From: Paenibacillaceae bacterium
Lineage (GTDB): Bacteria; Bacillota; Bacilli; Paenibacillales; NBRC-103111
Reading direction: 5' to 3'
Assembly (NCBI GenBank): GCA_029256185.1
Contig: JAQSYI010000027.1
Span: 62,001-126,000 of the forward strand
DNA length: 64,000 nt
Shown here: positions 37,865 through 45,773 of the stretch, piece after piece
How the letters are laid out: each line of letters starts with the position of its first letter
Position numbering within the stretch: the first letter of the stretch is position 1
The notes under the pieces: model-generated
Told to the model about the DNA's origin: nothing
Databases searched by the model: none
What the model saw: only the letters and a program-made list of their open reading frames with translations
Made by a program: the position numbers and the translations under genes

Positions 37865-38770
37865 TCATCCGCCTGATAAATAGGCGTCCTCCCACCGCTT
37901 CTTCATATGGTTCCTGAACCATACTCCGAAGCTAAGGTCCTCATATATCTCCAGGTAGGCGGAGCGGATGGAGTTGCCGCGGGTATTCTCCAATGAGGAG
38001 ATATTCACTTGGGGAATGGCCTGGTGATCCACACAGGCGATCTTCCTGTAGCAATCCTTGCCGCCCCACACCTGATCGCCGATATGGGAATGGCCGTGGA
38101 GGTGCAAGCGGACTGTATCGGGAAGGGGGAGCAATTGATTTAACAATGCGGAAGGCCTGGCTCCACCTGCCAATGCATAATGGGAAGCGGTAATCACCGG
38201 CTTGCCGGACCCGGCGATCATCTCCCGGACCCGGGCATATTCTTCCGCACCATAAGGATAGTCGGCCGCACCGCGGGCTTCCCCGTGAGTGGTGAACCAC
38301 CTGCCTGCGGGGTCTCCATGATCGGAGAAGAACACCACCAGGAATTCCCCTATATCCTCCACAAAAAAGAACTGGTCCACCGATTCTATGGTCCTCCATC
38401 CGGGCACAGAACGCACCGTATTCCAAAAGGGAAAGTCCTCCCCGGGGCCTTGAAGAGAACCCTCGTTTACCCGGGAGCGGTACAAATCAAACTCATGGTT
38501 GCCCATGACATAACGGACAGGCACCGCTAACGGCTGCAAATACTGAAGATGAATTCCGCACATGGTACGGATCGCTTCCTCATCCTGCCTCTCGATGGCA
38601 TCCCCCAGATACCAGATGGCGTCGCATTCCAGCGATAAATCTCTGTGATCGGCAACCGCCGTCCGCAAGCATCTCTCCGAGTTAAGGGGGTCGCTCTGCT
38701 GCAAATCCGATATGACCCAGAACCGTTTAAGAATTTTCCTGCCCAGCGCTGCTCTTGCATGTCCTAACAA
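37865..38770 (-). CDS. Calcineurin-like metallophosphoesterase
   Basis: 301 aa from the chosen start. The dinuclear metal-binding motifs are in order: FWVISDLQQ (D), WYLGDAIE (GD), VMGNHEFD (GNHE), ASHYALAGG (H) and LHLHGHSHIGD (GHxH). The substrate is unknown; such enzymes act on phosphodiesters, phosphoproteins or sugar phosphates. The track starts at 38884, but GGAGG lies 7 nt before a TTG at 38770, placing the start just before the catalytic domain; an upstream ATG (38866) after GGGGGTGG is the alternative. No signal peptide. It is a single gene between two regulators of locus B, so a role in glycan metabolism is only suggested by position. Confidence 0.85.
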   Translation of the reverse strand: MLGHARAALGRKILKRFWVISDLQQSDPLNSERCLRTAVADHRDLSLECDAIWYLGDAIERQDEEAIRTMCGIHLQYLQPLAVPVRYVMGNHEFDLYRSRVNEGSLQGPGEDFPFWNTVRSVPGWRTIESVDQFFFVEDIGEFLVVFFSDHGDPAGRWFTTHGEARGAADYPYGAEEYARVREMIAGSGKPVITASHYALAGGARPSALLNQLLPLPDTVRLHLHGHSHIGDQVWGGKDCYRKIACVDHQAIPQVNISSLENTRGNSIRSAYLEIYEDLSFGVWFRNHMKKRWEDAYLSGG

Positions 38771-38890
38771 AGCCTCTCCTCCATCCCTGCAGCCCGTCCT
38801 GGTACACCGGCTCAAGCTGTTAATTGACGCCACCCCGTACTGACTCTCTTGCAGCACAATGCGCATGAGGCTGTCCACCCCCATGCTTCA

Positions 38891-38906
38891 TGATAACGCT
38901 TTATCA
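38891..38906. promoter_or_regulatory. Near-perfect 16-bp palindrome, possible operator
   Basis: TGATAACGCTTTATCA has six-base perfect outer arms. It lies in the intergenic region between the metallophosphoesterase and lacI-type genes and could be a LacI-family operator, though the centre is GC rather than the usual CG. Confidence 0.35.
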
Positions 38907-39024
38907 TCATCATAGTAGAACGCATGGCCACCGCGCAACATTAGATTGTCCCATAAGCAGTTCATGCGGCAGATGCGGCACCATGACAACCGCTTCTTCC
39001 CGCAAAAAACAAGCCCGTTTTATC

Positions 39025-39034
39025 GAACCGGTTC
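39025..39034. promoter_or_regulatory. Candidate LacI-type operator 1
   Basis: GAACCGGTTC is a perfect palindrome with a central CG, about 190 bp before the lacI-type gene. It shares the AACCGGTT core with the site at 39165. Confidence 0.4.
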
Positions 39035-39164
39035 TATGTCCGGCCCTTGCATGCCTCTGCGAAAACAAGGGAAATAACGGTAATAACCCGCTATTTATGA
39101 AGAAAATATTGCGTAAAAAACAGGATTTACAAATCATTTAAGCCAAGTTGATATTCCTCTCATA

Positions 39165-39174
39165 AAACCGGTTT
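39165..39174. promoter_or_regulatory. Candidate LacI-type operator 2
   Basis: AAACCGGTTT, a perfect palindrome 44 bp before the lacI-type start codon, in the position expected for autoregulation. Confidence 0.45.
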
Positions 39175-39217
39175 AATATCTAGCTTGTAAGGAAGCAGGC
39201 GGGAGGTAGATGGTGTA

Positions 39218-40243
39218 TTGGCAACGATTGATGATGTAGCAAGGATTGCAGGAGTATCCAAAAGCACCGTATCCAACGTTTTTTCCAAAAAGAGGCCCAT
39301 CAGCAAGCAAGTGGCCGACCGTGTGCTGGACGCCGCCCGCGAGCTGAAATATAAACCCAACTACTGGGCGCGCAGCCTGGCCGGCATGGAAACCCGGATC
39401 ATCGGATTGAATATGGAGGGGGAGAAGGTCAAGTTCGGAGCCTTTCATATGACATTGCTGAACGGCGTATTGAAGGAATGCTACAGCAGAGGATACCGGC
39501 TTCTGGTGAACACACTGCCCAAGGATTTTGCAAGCCGGCCGGAAAACTGGTCTTCCGATCCGCTGGACGGCGAGATTTTGTTGGATCCGGTCATGAAGGA
39601 TTCCCGTCTGGAAGAAAGAGTCATGAACCGGACACCCGTTGTCGTAATCGGCAGACCCCCCATGGCTTATGAAACCGGAGTCTCCTACGTGGACAATGAT
39701 AATGTAGGTGTCAGTTGCCGGGTAACGGAGTATCTGTTGCAGTTGGGACACAGGCATATTCTGTTCCTGAACGCTCCCAAGAACCGGACGGTGGCTTATG
39801 ACAGGGAAAGCGGCTACCGCAGAGCCCATGAATCCCTGAAGCTGCCGGTCGACCCCAGGCTGGTAGTGTGCCGGGAGGAGAAGAATAGAAGCTCCTTTGA
39901 TTACGGCTACCGCACCGTCCTCCAGTTGTTGTCGTCCACCCCCGCTATTACCGCCATCATGACTGACACCGATAAAGTGGCACTGGGTGTCTACCAGGCG
40001 GCGAACGAATTGAAGCTGTCCATTCCGGGGGACCTGTCCGTATTTTCCTTCAGCGTGGAACCGGGATATGGGACCGAATTCATTCCTCCCTTAAGCTGCG
40101 TCCGGCTGGACGGTGAACAGCTGGGAGCAGAAGCAGCCAGGCTCCTGCTGGACCAATGCGCCCAGAAGTCCCATGCCGCCAAGCGGGTCATTATACCGTC
40201 AGAGCTGCTTTACAGGGAGTCCTGCAGTAAACCAAGGCAATAA
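39218..40243 (+). CDS. LacI-family transcriptional regulator
   Basis: A 341-aa DNA-binding repressor. The N-terminal HTH and hinge are complete (TIDDVARIAGVSKSTVSNVF, then RPISKQVADRVLDAARELKYKPN). The periplasmic-binding-protein-like effector domain follows. The start is a TTG; GGGAGG is about 11 nt upstream, slightly far, but no better in-frame start exists before the conserved ATIDDVA. It stands 29 bp ahead of a sugar-binding-protein gene and probably regulates that transport operon and itself through AACCGGTT palindromes upstream. The effector sugar is unknown. Confidence 0.92.
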   Translation: MATIDDVARIAGVSKSTVSNVFSKKRPISKQVADRVLDAARELKYKPNYWARSLAGMETRIIGLNMEGEKVKFGAFHMTLLNGVLKECYSRGYRLLVNTLPKDFASRPENWSSDPLDGEILLDPVMKDSRLEERVMNRTPVVVIGRPPMAYETGVSYVDNDNVGVSCRVTEYLLQLGHRHILFLNAPKNRTVAYDRESGYRRAHESLKLPVDPRLVVCREEKNRSSFDYGYRTVLQLLSSTPAITAIMTDTDKVALGVYQAANELKLSIPGDLSVFSFSVEPGYGTEFIPPLSCVRLDGEQLGAEAARLLLDQCAQKSHAAKRVIIPSELLYRESCSKPRQ

Positions 40244-40272
40244 TTAAATACGATTATAAAGGAGTGCAAACC

Positions 40273-41739
40273 ATGCTGAAGAAAAGTCCGAAATTGACCT
40301 CTACCCTCCTTCTTTTGGCCTCGCTGAGCGTTGTCGCAGCCGGTTGCGGCGGTTCAACAGAAGGAACAAACGGAGAGGGCACTGCCAGCCCAAGCCCAAG
40401 TGAAGCCGCAAGCGCCGCTGCCACTGCCAGCGCCAAACCTCCGGAACAAAAGCAGAAGCAGCTCCGCATGATGGTGGGTGTCATCGGCGGCAAAACAGCA
40501 GAAGAGCATGAGCTGTTCCAGAAGGAGGTGGAGCGCCTGACCGGGATCAAGGTCACCATGGAGAAGCCCAGCGGCAATATGAATGACAAGCTGCTGCCGG
40601 CCATTTCCTCCGGGGAGAAATACGATCTGATCCAGGTAGACAAGCCGCTGATGGAAATCCTCTACGATCAGGGTGTGCTGATGCCTTTGGATGACCGGAT
40701 CAAGGGTTCCTCCGTCATCTCGGATGCCGCTGTCTTCCCGGCGGCCGAATGGGATCAGGTGAAGATGAAGGACGGCAAGGTATACGGGATTTTCACCAAA
40801 TTCCAGGGAGGCACCATGCCCACTGTCCGGCAGGATTGGATGGACAAGCTCAATCTGAAGGATCCGAAGTCGCTGGACGACTACTACAACGTGCTGAAGG
40901 CCTTCAAAGAAAAGGACCCCGACGGCAACGGCAAGGATGACACCTATGGCTTGTCCACAGCGGGACTGTATGAGATTCAGGGCTTCATGAGCGGAGCCGG
41001 TGTCAAGGCAGGATATGTCATGAAGGATGGCAAGCGCACCATCCCTTATGCTACGGAGGCCGCCGTTCCCGTATACGAATGGTTTGCCAAGCTGTACAAG
41101 GAAGGCATTCTCGATCCCAACTTCGCCACCAACGATTCCGGCAAAATGCGCGACCTGTTCCTGACCGACCGGGTAGGCATGGTCACTTATTGGGACGCCT
41201 GGGTAGGCATGTTCAACAATACCAGACAACAGCAGGACCCGAACACTTCCTTCCGGGCAAAGGGACTGTTGCCGGCAGAAGGGCCGGACGGCAAAATCAT
41301 TATGCGCCGTGGCGATCCCAATGTGTGGATCATTCCGGTCAACTCGCCGGATCCTGCAACCGCTATGGAATTCATCGAGTTCTGGAGCACGGAAAAGGGC
41401 AATATCCTGGGAACCCTGGGCATTGCGGAGCATGACTTTACGGTTAAGGATGGAAAGTATGAGCTGACGCAAACCGGCAAGGACCACAGCATGGATCACG
41501 GCTCTCCCTTCATCTACAACACCAAGTGGCAAAATCCCTTCGGTCTGCTTCCAGGTGTGAAGGAGGCGCAGGAGTTGGTGAAGAAGCACGCCACTCTGGA
41601 AACAACCGGCGCCAACTGGAAGGAAGTCGAGAAGATTCTCAACAACTACGCCCTCCAGGCCATGCAAGGCAAGCTTCCGGCGGCGGATGCCGTGAAGAAG
41701 ATGAACGATGAGTTAAAAGCGGCCAAGCTGATCGATTAA
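40273..41739 (+). CDS. Extracellular sugar-binding lipoprotein
   Basis: 488 aa from the chosen start. The lipoprotein signal ends at VVAAGC (Cys25), followed by a Gly/Ser/Thr/Ala-rich linker, then a family-1 solute-binding fold (LRMMVGVIGGKTAEEHELFQ, VKMKDGKVYGIFTKFQGG). An EF-hand-like loop DPDGNGKDDTYG (about residue 220) is common in this group and may bind calcium. AAGGAG lies 8 nt before the ATG at 40273; the track starts at a GTG 9 nt earlier. First structural gene of the locus B transporter, 29 bp after the lacI-type gene. Confidence 0.9.
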   Translation: MLKKSPKLTSTLLLLASLSVVAAGCGGSTEGTNGEGTASPSPSEAASAAATASAKPPEQKQKQLRMMVGVIGGKTAEEHELFQKEVERLTGIKVTMEKPSGNMNDKLLPAISSGEKYDLIQVDKPLMEILYDQGVLMPLDDRIKGSSVISDAAVFPAAEWDQVKMKDGKVYGIFTKFQGGTMPTVRQDWMDKLNLKDPKSLDDYYNVLKAFKEKDPDGNGKDDTYGLSTAGLYEIQGFMSGAGVKAGYVMKDGKRTIPYATEAAVPVYEWFAKLYKEGILDPNFATNDSGKMRDLFLTDRVGMVTYWDAWVGMFNNTRQQQDPNTSFRAKGLLPAEGPDGKIIMRRGDPNVWIIPVNSPDPATAMEFIEFWSTEKGNILGTLGIAEHDFTVKDGKYELTQTGKDHSMDHGSPFIYNTKWQNPFGLLPGVKEAQELVKKHATLETTGANWKEVEKILNNYALQAMQGKLPAADAVKKMNDELKAAKLID

Positions 41740-41745
41740 CAGGTC

Positions 41746-41796
41746 AGGGAGGGGGGATCAGGCTCCCTCTTCCCTTTTTCCGCCTTGAAGGCGGAA
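41746..41796 (+). terminator. Tandem hairpins between binding-protein and permease genes (leaky terminator)
   Basis: AGGGAGGGGGGA pairs with TCCCTCTTCCCT and is followed by TTTTT, then a second stem CCGCCTT / AAGGCGG at 41780-41796. Such structures usually lower permease expression relative to the binding protein. Confidence 0.65.
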
Positions 41797-41830
41797 GCGG
41801 CACATTCTTTGGGCAGGCGGTGAATGAAGC

Positions 41831-42706
41831 TTGATAAGAGCTGCAAGACGCTATTATATTTTCTACCTGATGATGATTCCGGTGATTGTCTATCTGGTCA
41901 CATTCTCCTATTATCCTCTCGCCAGAGGACTTCTGATCAGCTTTCAGAAATTCAGGGTGATCGGCGACCGGCCTTTTGTGGGACTGGATAATTACAGGAC
42001 GGTTCTGACAGACCCGAACTTCTGGCGGATGCTGGGCAATACGCTCTACATCGGCGGGGGAATACTGGCCGGGGGCTTTCTCGCCCCATTGATCGTAGCT
42101 CTGTCCTTAAGTGAAATTACCAGGCCCTGGTTCAAGAAGCTGACGCAAATGACGATTTATCTGCCCCATCTGTTTTCGTGGATTGTGGTGGCGGGTATCT
42201 GGATCTTCATGCTTACCCCGGACGGGGGGCTGGTGAATGAAATCCGCGGGTGGTTCGGTTTGGAACCGGTGCATTTTCTGGCAGAAAAAGAATATGGACG
42301 GCTGATGCTGGTGCTTGCCGCCATCTGGAAGGATGCGGGTTATGTATGCATCATCTACCTTGCCTCCATCGTTAATCTGAATCCCTCCCTGTACGAAGCC
42401 GCCCGGATGGACGGAGCCAACCGGCGGCAATTGATGCAGCATATTACCCTGCCACAGTTAGTACCGACTATGCAGATCGTGCTGATGCTCAATACCATGA
42501 GTGTGCTGCGCATCTTCGACCAGGTGTTCGTGATGAAGAATCCGGCTATTGAGCGCTATGTGGATGTAATTATGATTTACACCTACGAGAAGGGCATCCT
42601 GAAATTTGATATGGGCGTGGCCAATGCGGTGGGCTGTCTGGTTATTGCGGCAACGGTGCTCTTGACCATGGCTGTCCGCAAGATGACACGATATGATGAG
42701 GGGTGA
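41831..42706 (+). CDS. Sugar ABC transporter permease (LplB-like)
   Basis: 291 aa, six predicted membrane helices, with the EAA loop LYEAARMDGANRRQLMQHI. It starts at a TTG with a weak GGCGGTG upstream; the nearby ATG at 41824 is out of frame. It forms the channel with the next gene, which it nearly touches. No ATPase is encoded in the locus. Confidence 0.9.
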   Translation: MIRAARRYYIFYLMMIPVIVYLVTFSYYPLARGLLISFQKFRVIGDRPFVGLDNYRTVLTDPNFWRMLGNTLYIGGGILAGGFLAPLIVALSLSEITRPWFKKLTQMTIYLPHLFSWIVVAGIWIFMLTPDGGLVNEIRGWFGLEPVHFLAEKEYGRLMLVLAAIWKDAGYVCIIYLASIVNLNPSLYEAARMDGANRRQLMQHITLPQLVPTMQIVLMLNTMSVLRIFDQVFVMKNPAIERYVDVIMIYTYEKGILKFDMGVANAVGCLVIAATVLLTMAVRKMTRYDEG

Positions 42707-42710
42707 TCGG

Positions 42711-43790
42711 ATGCTGCCGACGAAACAGGCTGGCGCCATCAAACGGCAGACTATGGAGGAGGACCGCAGGGGCAGGAAAACGGAAGCGGACGGACTCGGC
42801 AGTGGTGCGGCTGGACACGGCAGGAATGAGGCGGGACTCGGCAGTGGTGCGGCTGGGCACGGCAGGAATGAGGCGGGACTCGGCAGTAGTGCGGCTAGGC
42901 GCCGTCAGCAGCTCCGGGTTGTCAATCAATCTGCGGGAAGCAGAAGTTTTGGCGGACTGATTTTCGACATAGGAAATGTGTTGTTTCTGCTGCTGCTGGT
43001 CTCTACGATGATCATTCCCCTGCTGAATACACTGGCGCTATCCTTCTCTACCCCTCTGGATTCCATGGAGCCCACAATTATTCTGTGGCCCAAGGAAATT
43101 AGCGTGGAGGGTTACGCCACAGTCTGGAATAAGGTCAAGCTGTGGCAGCCTTTTTGGAACAACACGATTGTGACGGTCTGGGGTACGTTGGGTCATGTGC
43201 TCCTCTGCTCGCTGGCGGGATATGTGCTGATCCAGCGCAATCTGCCCGGGCGCAGACTAATGGTAACGTTTATTCTGCTCACCATGATGGTGCCCTTCGA
43301 GACAGTCATGATTCCGGTTTATATTGTCAATAAAGAGTTGGGGCTGTTGAATACTCTCACTTCCCTAATCTTGAACGGTATGGTATCCGGATTCAGCATT
43401 CTGCTCATGCGCAACTATTTTCTGGCGGTGCCCTGGGAGCTGGCGGAGTCCTCACGGCTGGACGGAGCCAGCGAGTGGCGGATTTATGCAAGGCTTTATC
43501 TGCCCCTTGCCGCATCCGGCCTTGCTACAGTTACCTTGTTTGAGTTTGTGGGCAAATGGAATCACTTTACCTCTGCCGTGCTGTTTCTGAGCGATACCTC
43601 CAAATACACGTTGCAGGTAGCGCTAAAGGCGCTGATTATCGATACAACGGCTACCTCCAGCAATTTTATCATCACCAAGAACGTAAGAATGGCGGGAATT
43701 GTAATTGCCCTCCTGCCTCTTGTTGTCATTTATCCGTTCGTGCAGAGGTATTTCGTGAAGGGCGTCATGGTAGGAGCCACTAAAGAATAA
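42711..43790 (+). CDS. Sugar ABC transporter permease (LplC-like) with repeat-bearing N-terminal extension
   Basis: 359 aa from the ATG at 42711, which has AGGGG 8 nt upstream; the stop of the previous gene is 4 bp before it. The C-terminal about 280 residues are a normal permease with six helices, the EAA loop LAESSRLDGASEWRIY and the tail QRYFVKGVMVGATKE. The N terminus has about 70 extra hydrophilic residues before TM1, made of a 14-residue repeat (GLGSGAAGHGRNEA) in nearly three copies, encoded by a 42-bp tandem. The extension would lie in the cytoplasm. Such an extension is absent from the other two LplC-type permeases in this window. Confidence 0.88.
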   Translation: MLPTKQAGAIKRQTMEEDRRGRKTEADGLGSGAAGHGRNEAGLGSGAAGHGRNEAGLGSSAARRRQQLRVVNQSAGSRSFGGLIFDIGNVLFLLLLVSTMIIPLLNTLALSFSTPLDSMEPTIILWPKEISVEGYATVWNKVKLWQPFWNNTIVTVWGTLGHVLLCSLAGYVLIQRNLPGRRLMVTFILLTMMVPFETVMIPVYIVNKELGLLNTLTSLILNGMVSGFSILLMRNYFLAVPWELAESSRLDGASEWRIYARLYLPLAASGLATVTLFEFVGKWNHFTSAVLFLSDTSKYTLQVALKALIIDTTATSSNFIITKNVRMAGIVIALLPLVVIYPFVQRYFVKGVMVGATKE

Positions 43791-43802
43791 GGAGTTATGC
43801 CC

Positions 43803-45395
43803 ATGCGGTTGCAGCCTGTCAAGGATCTGAAGCTGACCAGAGTCATTGAGCCGGCGGAGGAGAAAGCATATATTGAGGTTCCTTTTGTTATGCCGGAAGG
43901 GATCGAACGGATCAAGGTGGAGTATTGGATTGCGGAACAGGGCGGGGAGCAGCATGTGGTTGATCTTGGCATCCGGGACATGAAGCGGGTGAGAGGCTGG
44001 AGCGGGGGCGCAAGACCCGGCTTTGAGATCGGACCGGAGACGGCGACGCCCGGATATCTTGCCGGGGGGCTGGCGGCCGGAGAATGGGCCGTGTTGCTGG
44101 GGGCTTATCGGATTGGACCCTCCGGCTGCCGGGTGGAGCTGGCCGTGGAGCTTACACCGGAGACGGGGCGCTGGCTGAAGGGTGAGCTTCATGCCCATAC
44201 AGACCATAGTGACGGAGCCTATTCCCTGTCGGCGGCAGTAGAGCTGGCCGAGCTGGGGGGGCTGGATTTTCTGGCCCTGACGGATCACAACACGGTCAGC
44301 CAGAATTTAACCCGCCCGCGCGGGGACGGCGGATGCGGCCGAAAAGGAGAAGGCGGTCGTGGGGATGGGATCGGTAGTCGCGGGGATGATGCAGATGGCA
44401 GCGAGCATGACGGGGATGAGGACATTGGTCGCGGGGCCGACGGCGGTGAAGACGGGGCAGATGGCGGGGATGGGAGAAACGGGCTTGTTCTAATCCCGGC
44501 AATGGAACTGACGACTAACTATGGTCATTGTAATTTTTACGGAGTGGATGAACCGGTAACGGATTTTCGGGCAGAGAGCCCTGAACAAGTGAGACTGCTT
44601 ATGCAGCAGGCCAAGGAGCGCGGGGCTTATGTGTCCCTGAACCACCCTCATTGCCGCAGCTGCGGCTGGCTGTGGGGCTTCGATGCAGCGTATGATTGGG
44701 TGGAACTATGGAATGGTCCGTGGCGGGAGGACAACCAGGCGACATTGGACTGGTGGCAGGAGCAGTTGGCTTCGGGACGAAGGTTAACGGCCATCGGGGG
44801 CAGCGACTTTCACCGGGACCATCCCTTTATCCGGCACGGCATGCCCTGCACTTGGGTCTATGCAGAAAGCCGTTCGGCAAGGGGGATACTGGAAGCAATC
44901 GGGCAGGGGCATGCCTCCCTCTCCTATGCGCCTGACGCACCGCGGCTGGAGTTAGATGCAGGAGCCTATATGATGGGTGACACTATTCCGCGGGAGACCG
45001 TCTTCCCGCAACAAATGAACGTGCAGATAAAGGTGCACGGGTGCTTAAATGAAGGAGACAAACTTCGACTGCTTACCGACCGGGGACTGGAGGCGGAATG
45101 GCCGGTGGAGGCGACATACCCGCTGGCGACGCACGAGCTGGTGGCGCACGGGCTGGTGACGTACCCGCTGGCGGCGCACGAGCTGGCGACAACAGACCCG
45201 CTGGCAGAGTCGGGAATAAGCCCGAAGACAGTCGGGTTTCCGGAGGAAGCCGGACTTCGAAGCGATCCTCCCTGCTATTTGTGGCAGACGGAGTTGAAGG
45301 AGCGGCTGTTCTACAGGGTCGAGCTGTGGCGGCGTTTCGCGGAGACGGACACCCTGCTGCTGGCGGCTGCGACCAATCCCCTCTATATCCGCTGA
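43803..45395 (+). CDS. PHP-domain metallohydrolase (CehA/McbA-like)
   Basis: A 530-aa protein with the polymerase-and-histidinol-phosphatase fold: metal motifs ELHAHTDHSDG (HxHxxxS), LTDHNT, SLNHPHC and GGSDFHRDHP. CehA/McbA-type proteins are phosphoesterase-like hydrolases; the substrate here is unknown. An N-terminal beta-sandwich of about 120 residues precedes it. Odd features: an about 55-residue Gly/Asp/Arg-rich insert (SRGDDADGSEHDGDEDIG) splits the PHP fold between the DHN and HPH motifs, and a second repetitive stretch (TYPLATHELVAHGLVTYPLA) lies near the C terminus. AAGGAG lies 8 nt before the ATG at 43803. Last gene of the locus B transporter operon. Confidence 0.85.
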   Translation: MRLQPVKDLKLTRVIEPAEEKAYIEVPFVMPEGIERIKVEYWIAEQGGEQHVVDLGIRDMKRVRGWSGGARPGFEIGPETATPGYLAGGLAAGEWAVLLGAYRIGPSGCRVELAVELTPETGRWLKGELHAHTDHSDGAYSLSAAVELAELGGLDFLALTDHNTVSQNLTRPRGDGGCGRKGEGGRGDGIGSRGDDADGSEHDGDEDIGRGADGGEDGADGGDGRNGLVLIPAMELTTNYGHCNFYGVDEPVTDFRAESPEQVRLLMQQAKERGAYVSLNHPHCRSCGWLWGFDAAYDWVELWNGPWREDNQATLDWWQEQLASGRRLTAIGGSDFHRDHPFIRHGMPCTWVYAESRSARGILEAIGQGHASLSYAPDAPRLELDAGAYMMGDTIPRETVFPQQMNVQIKVHGCLNEGDKLRLLTDRGLEAEWPVEATYPLATHELVAHGLVTYPLAAHELATTDPLAESGISPKTVGFPEEAGLRSDPPCYLWQTELKERLFYRVELWRRFAETDTLLLAAATNPLYIR

Positions 45396-45773
45396 GGATT
45401 CCGGACAGCCACGGCTATGCTTCCATGGCTTCCCCTCTCTCTATCAGAGAAAATCCGGTTTTACCTCCGGCTTAGCATCAAGATAAGGGTTTAAAAAATA
45501 AGACCCCATAATTTCCCTTATTCGCCTTCAAAACCGCAGAAAAGTAACCTGCAGACCGGAATAAGGGAAAATACGTTCCCTTATTCCGGCAAACAGGCTG
45601 GCGGGAGTGACAATAAGGGAAAAACACTTCCCTTATTTCCCAGATCGCTCTGAGCTGCGCCAATATGGAGGTCCGAACGGACAGGAAACAACAGGAGCCC
45701 TGGGTCCACAGGCCGCAAGCAAGCAGGGACATAATCTGCTTGCTTGCGGTTGCGGCTCCGGACCAAATCCGAA
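45396..45773. repeat. Convergent intergenic region with AATAAGGGAA palindromes
   Basis: Two strong palindromes: CCGGAATAAGGGAA / TTCCCTTATTCCGG (45556-45589) and AATAAGGGAA / TTCCCTTATT (45612-45637), each with a 6-nt centre. Half-sites (GATAAGGG, TTCCCTTATT) lie near 45482-45515. These may also serve as terminators of the two convergent operons. No gene was seen. Confidence 0.85.

Noticed and set aside
38891-38906. cre site for CcpA
   Set aside because: The palindrome is 16 bp with two extra bases relative to the 14-bp cre consensus, so it fits a LacI-type operator better and is listed only as a possible operator.
40354-41667. 437-aa minus-strand ORF
   Set aside because: It is an antisense shadow of the locus B binding-protein gene, which has a proper lipobox and ribosome binding site.
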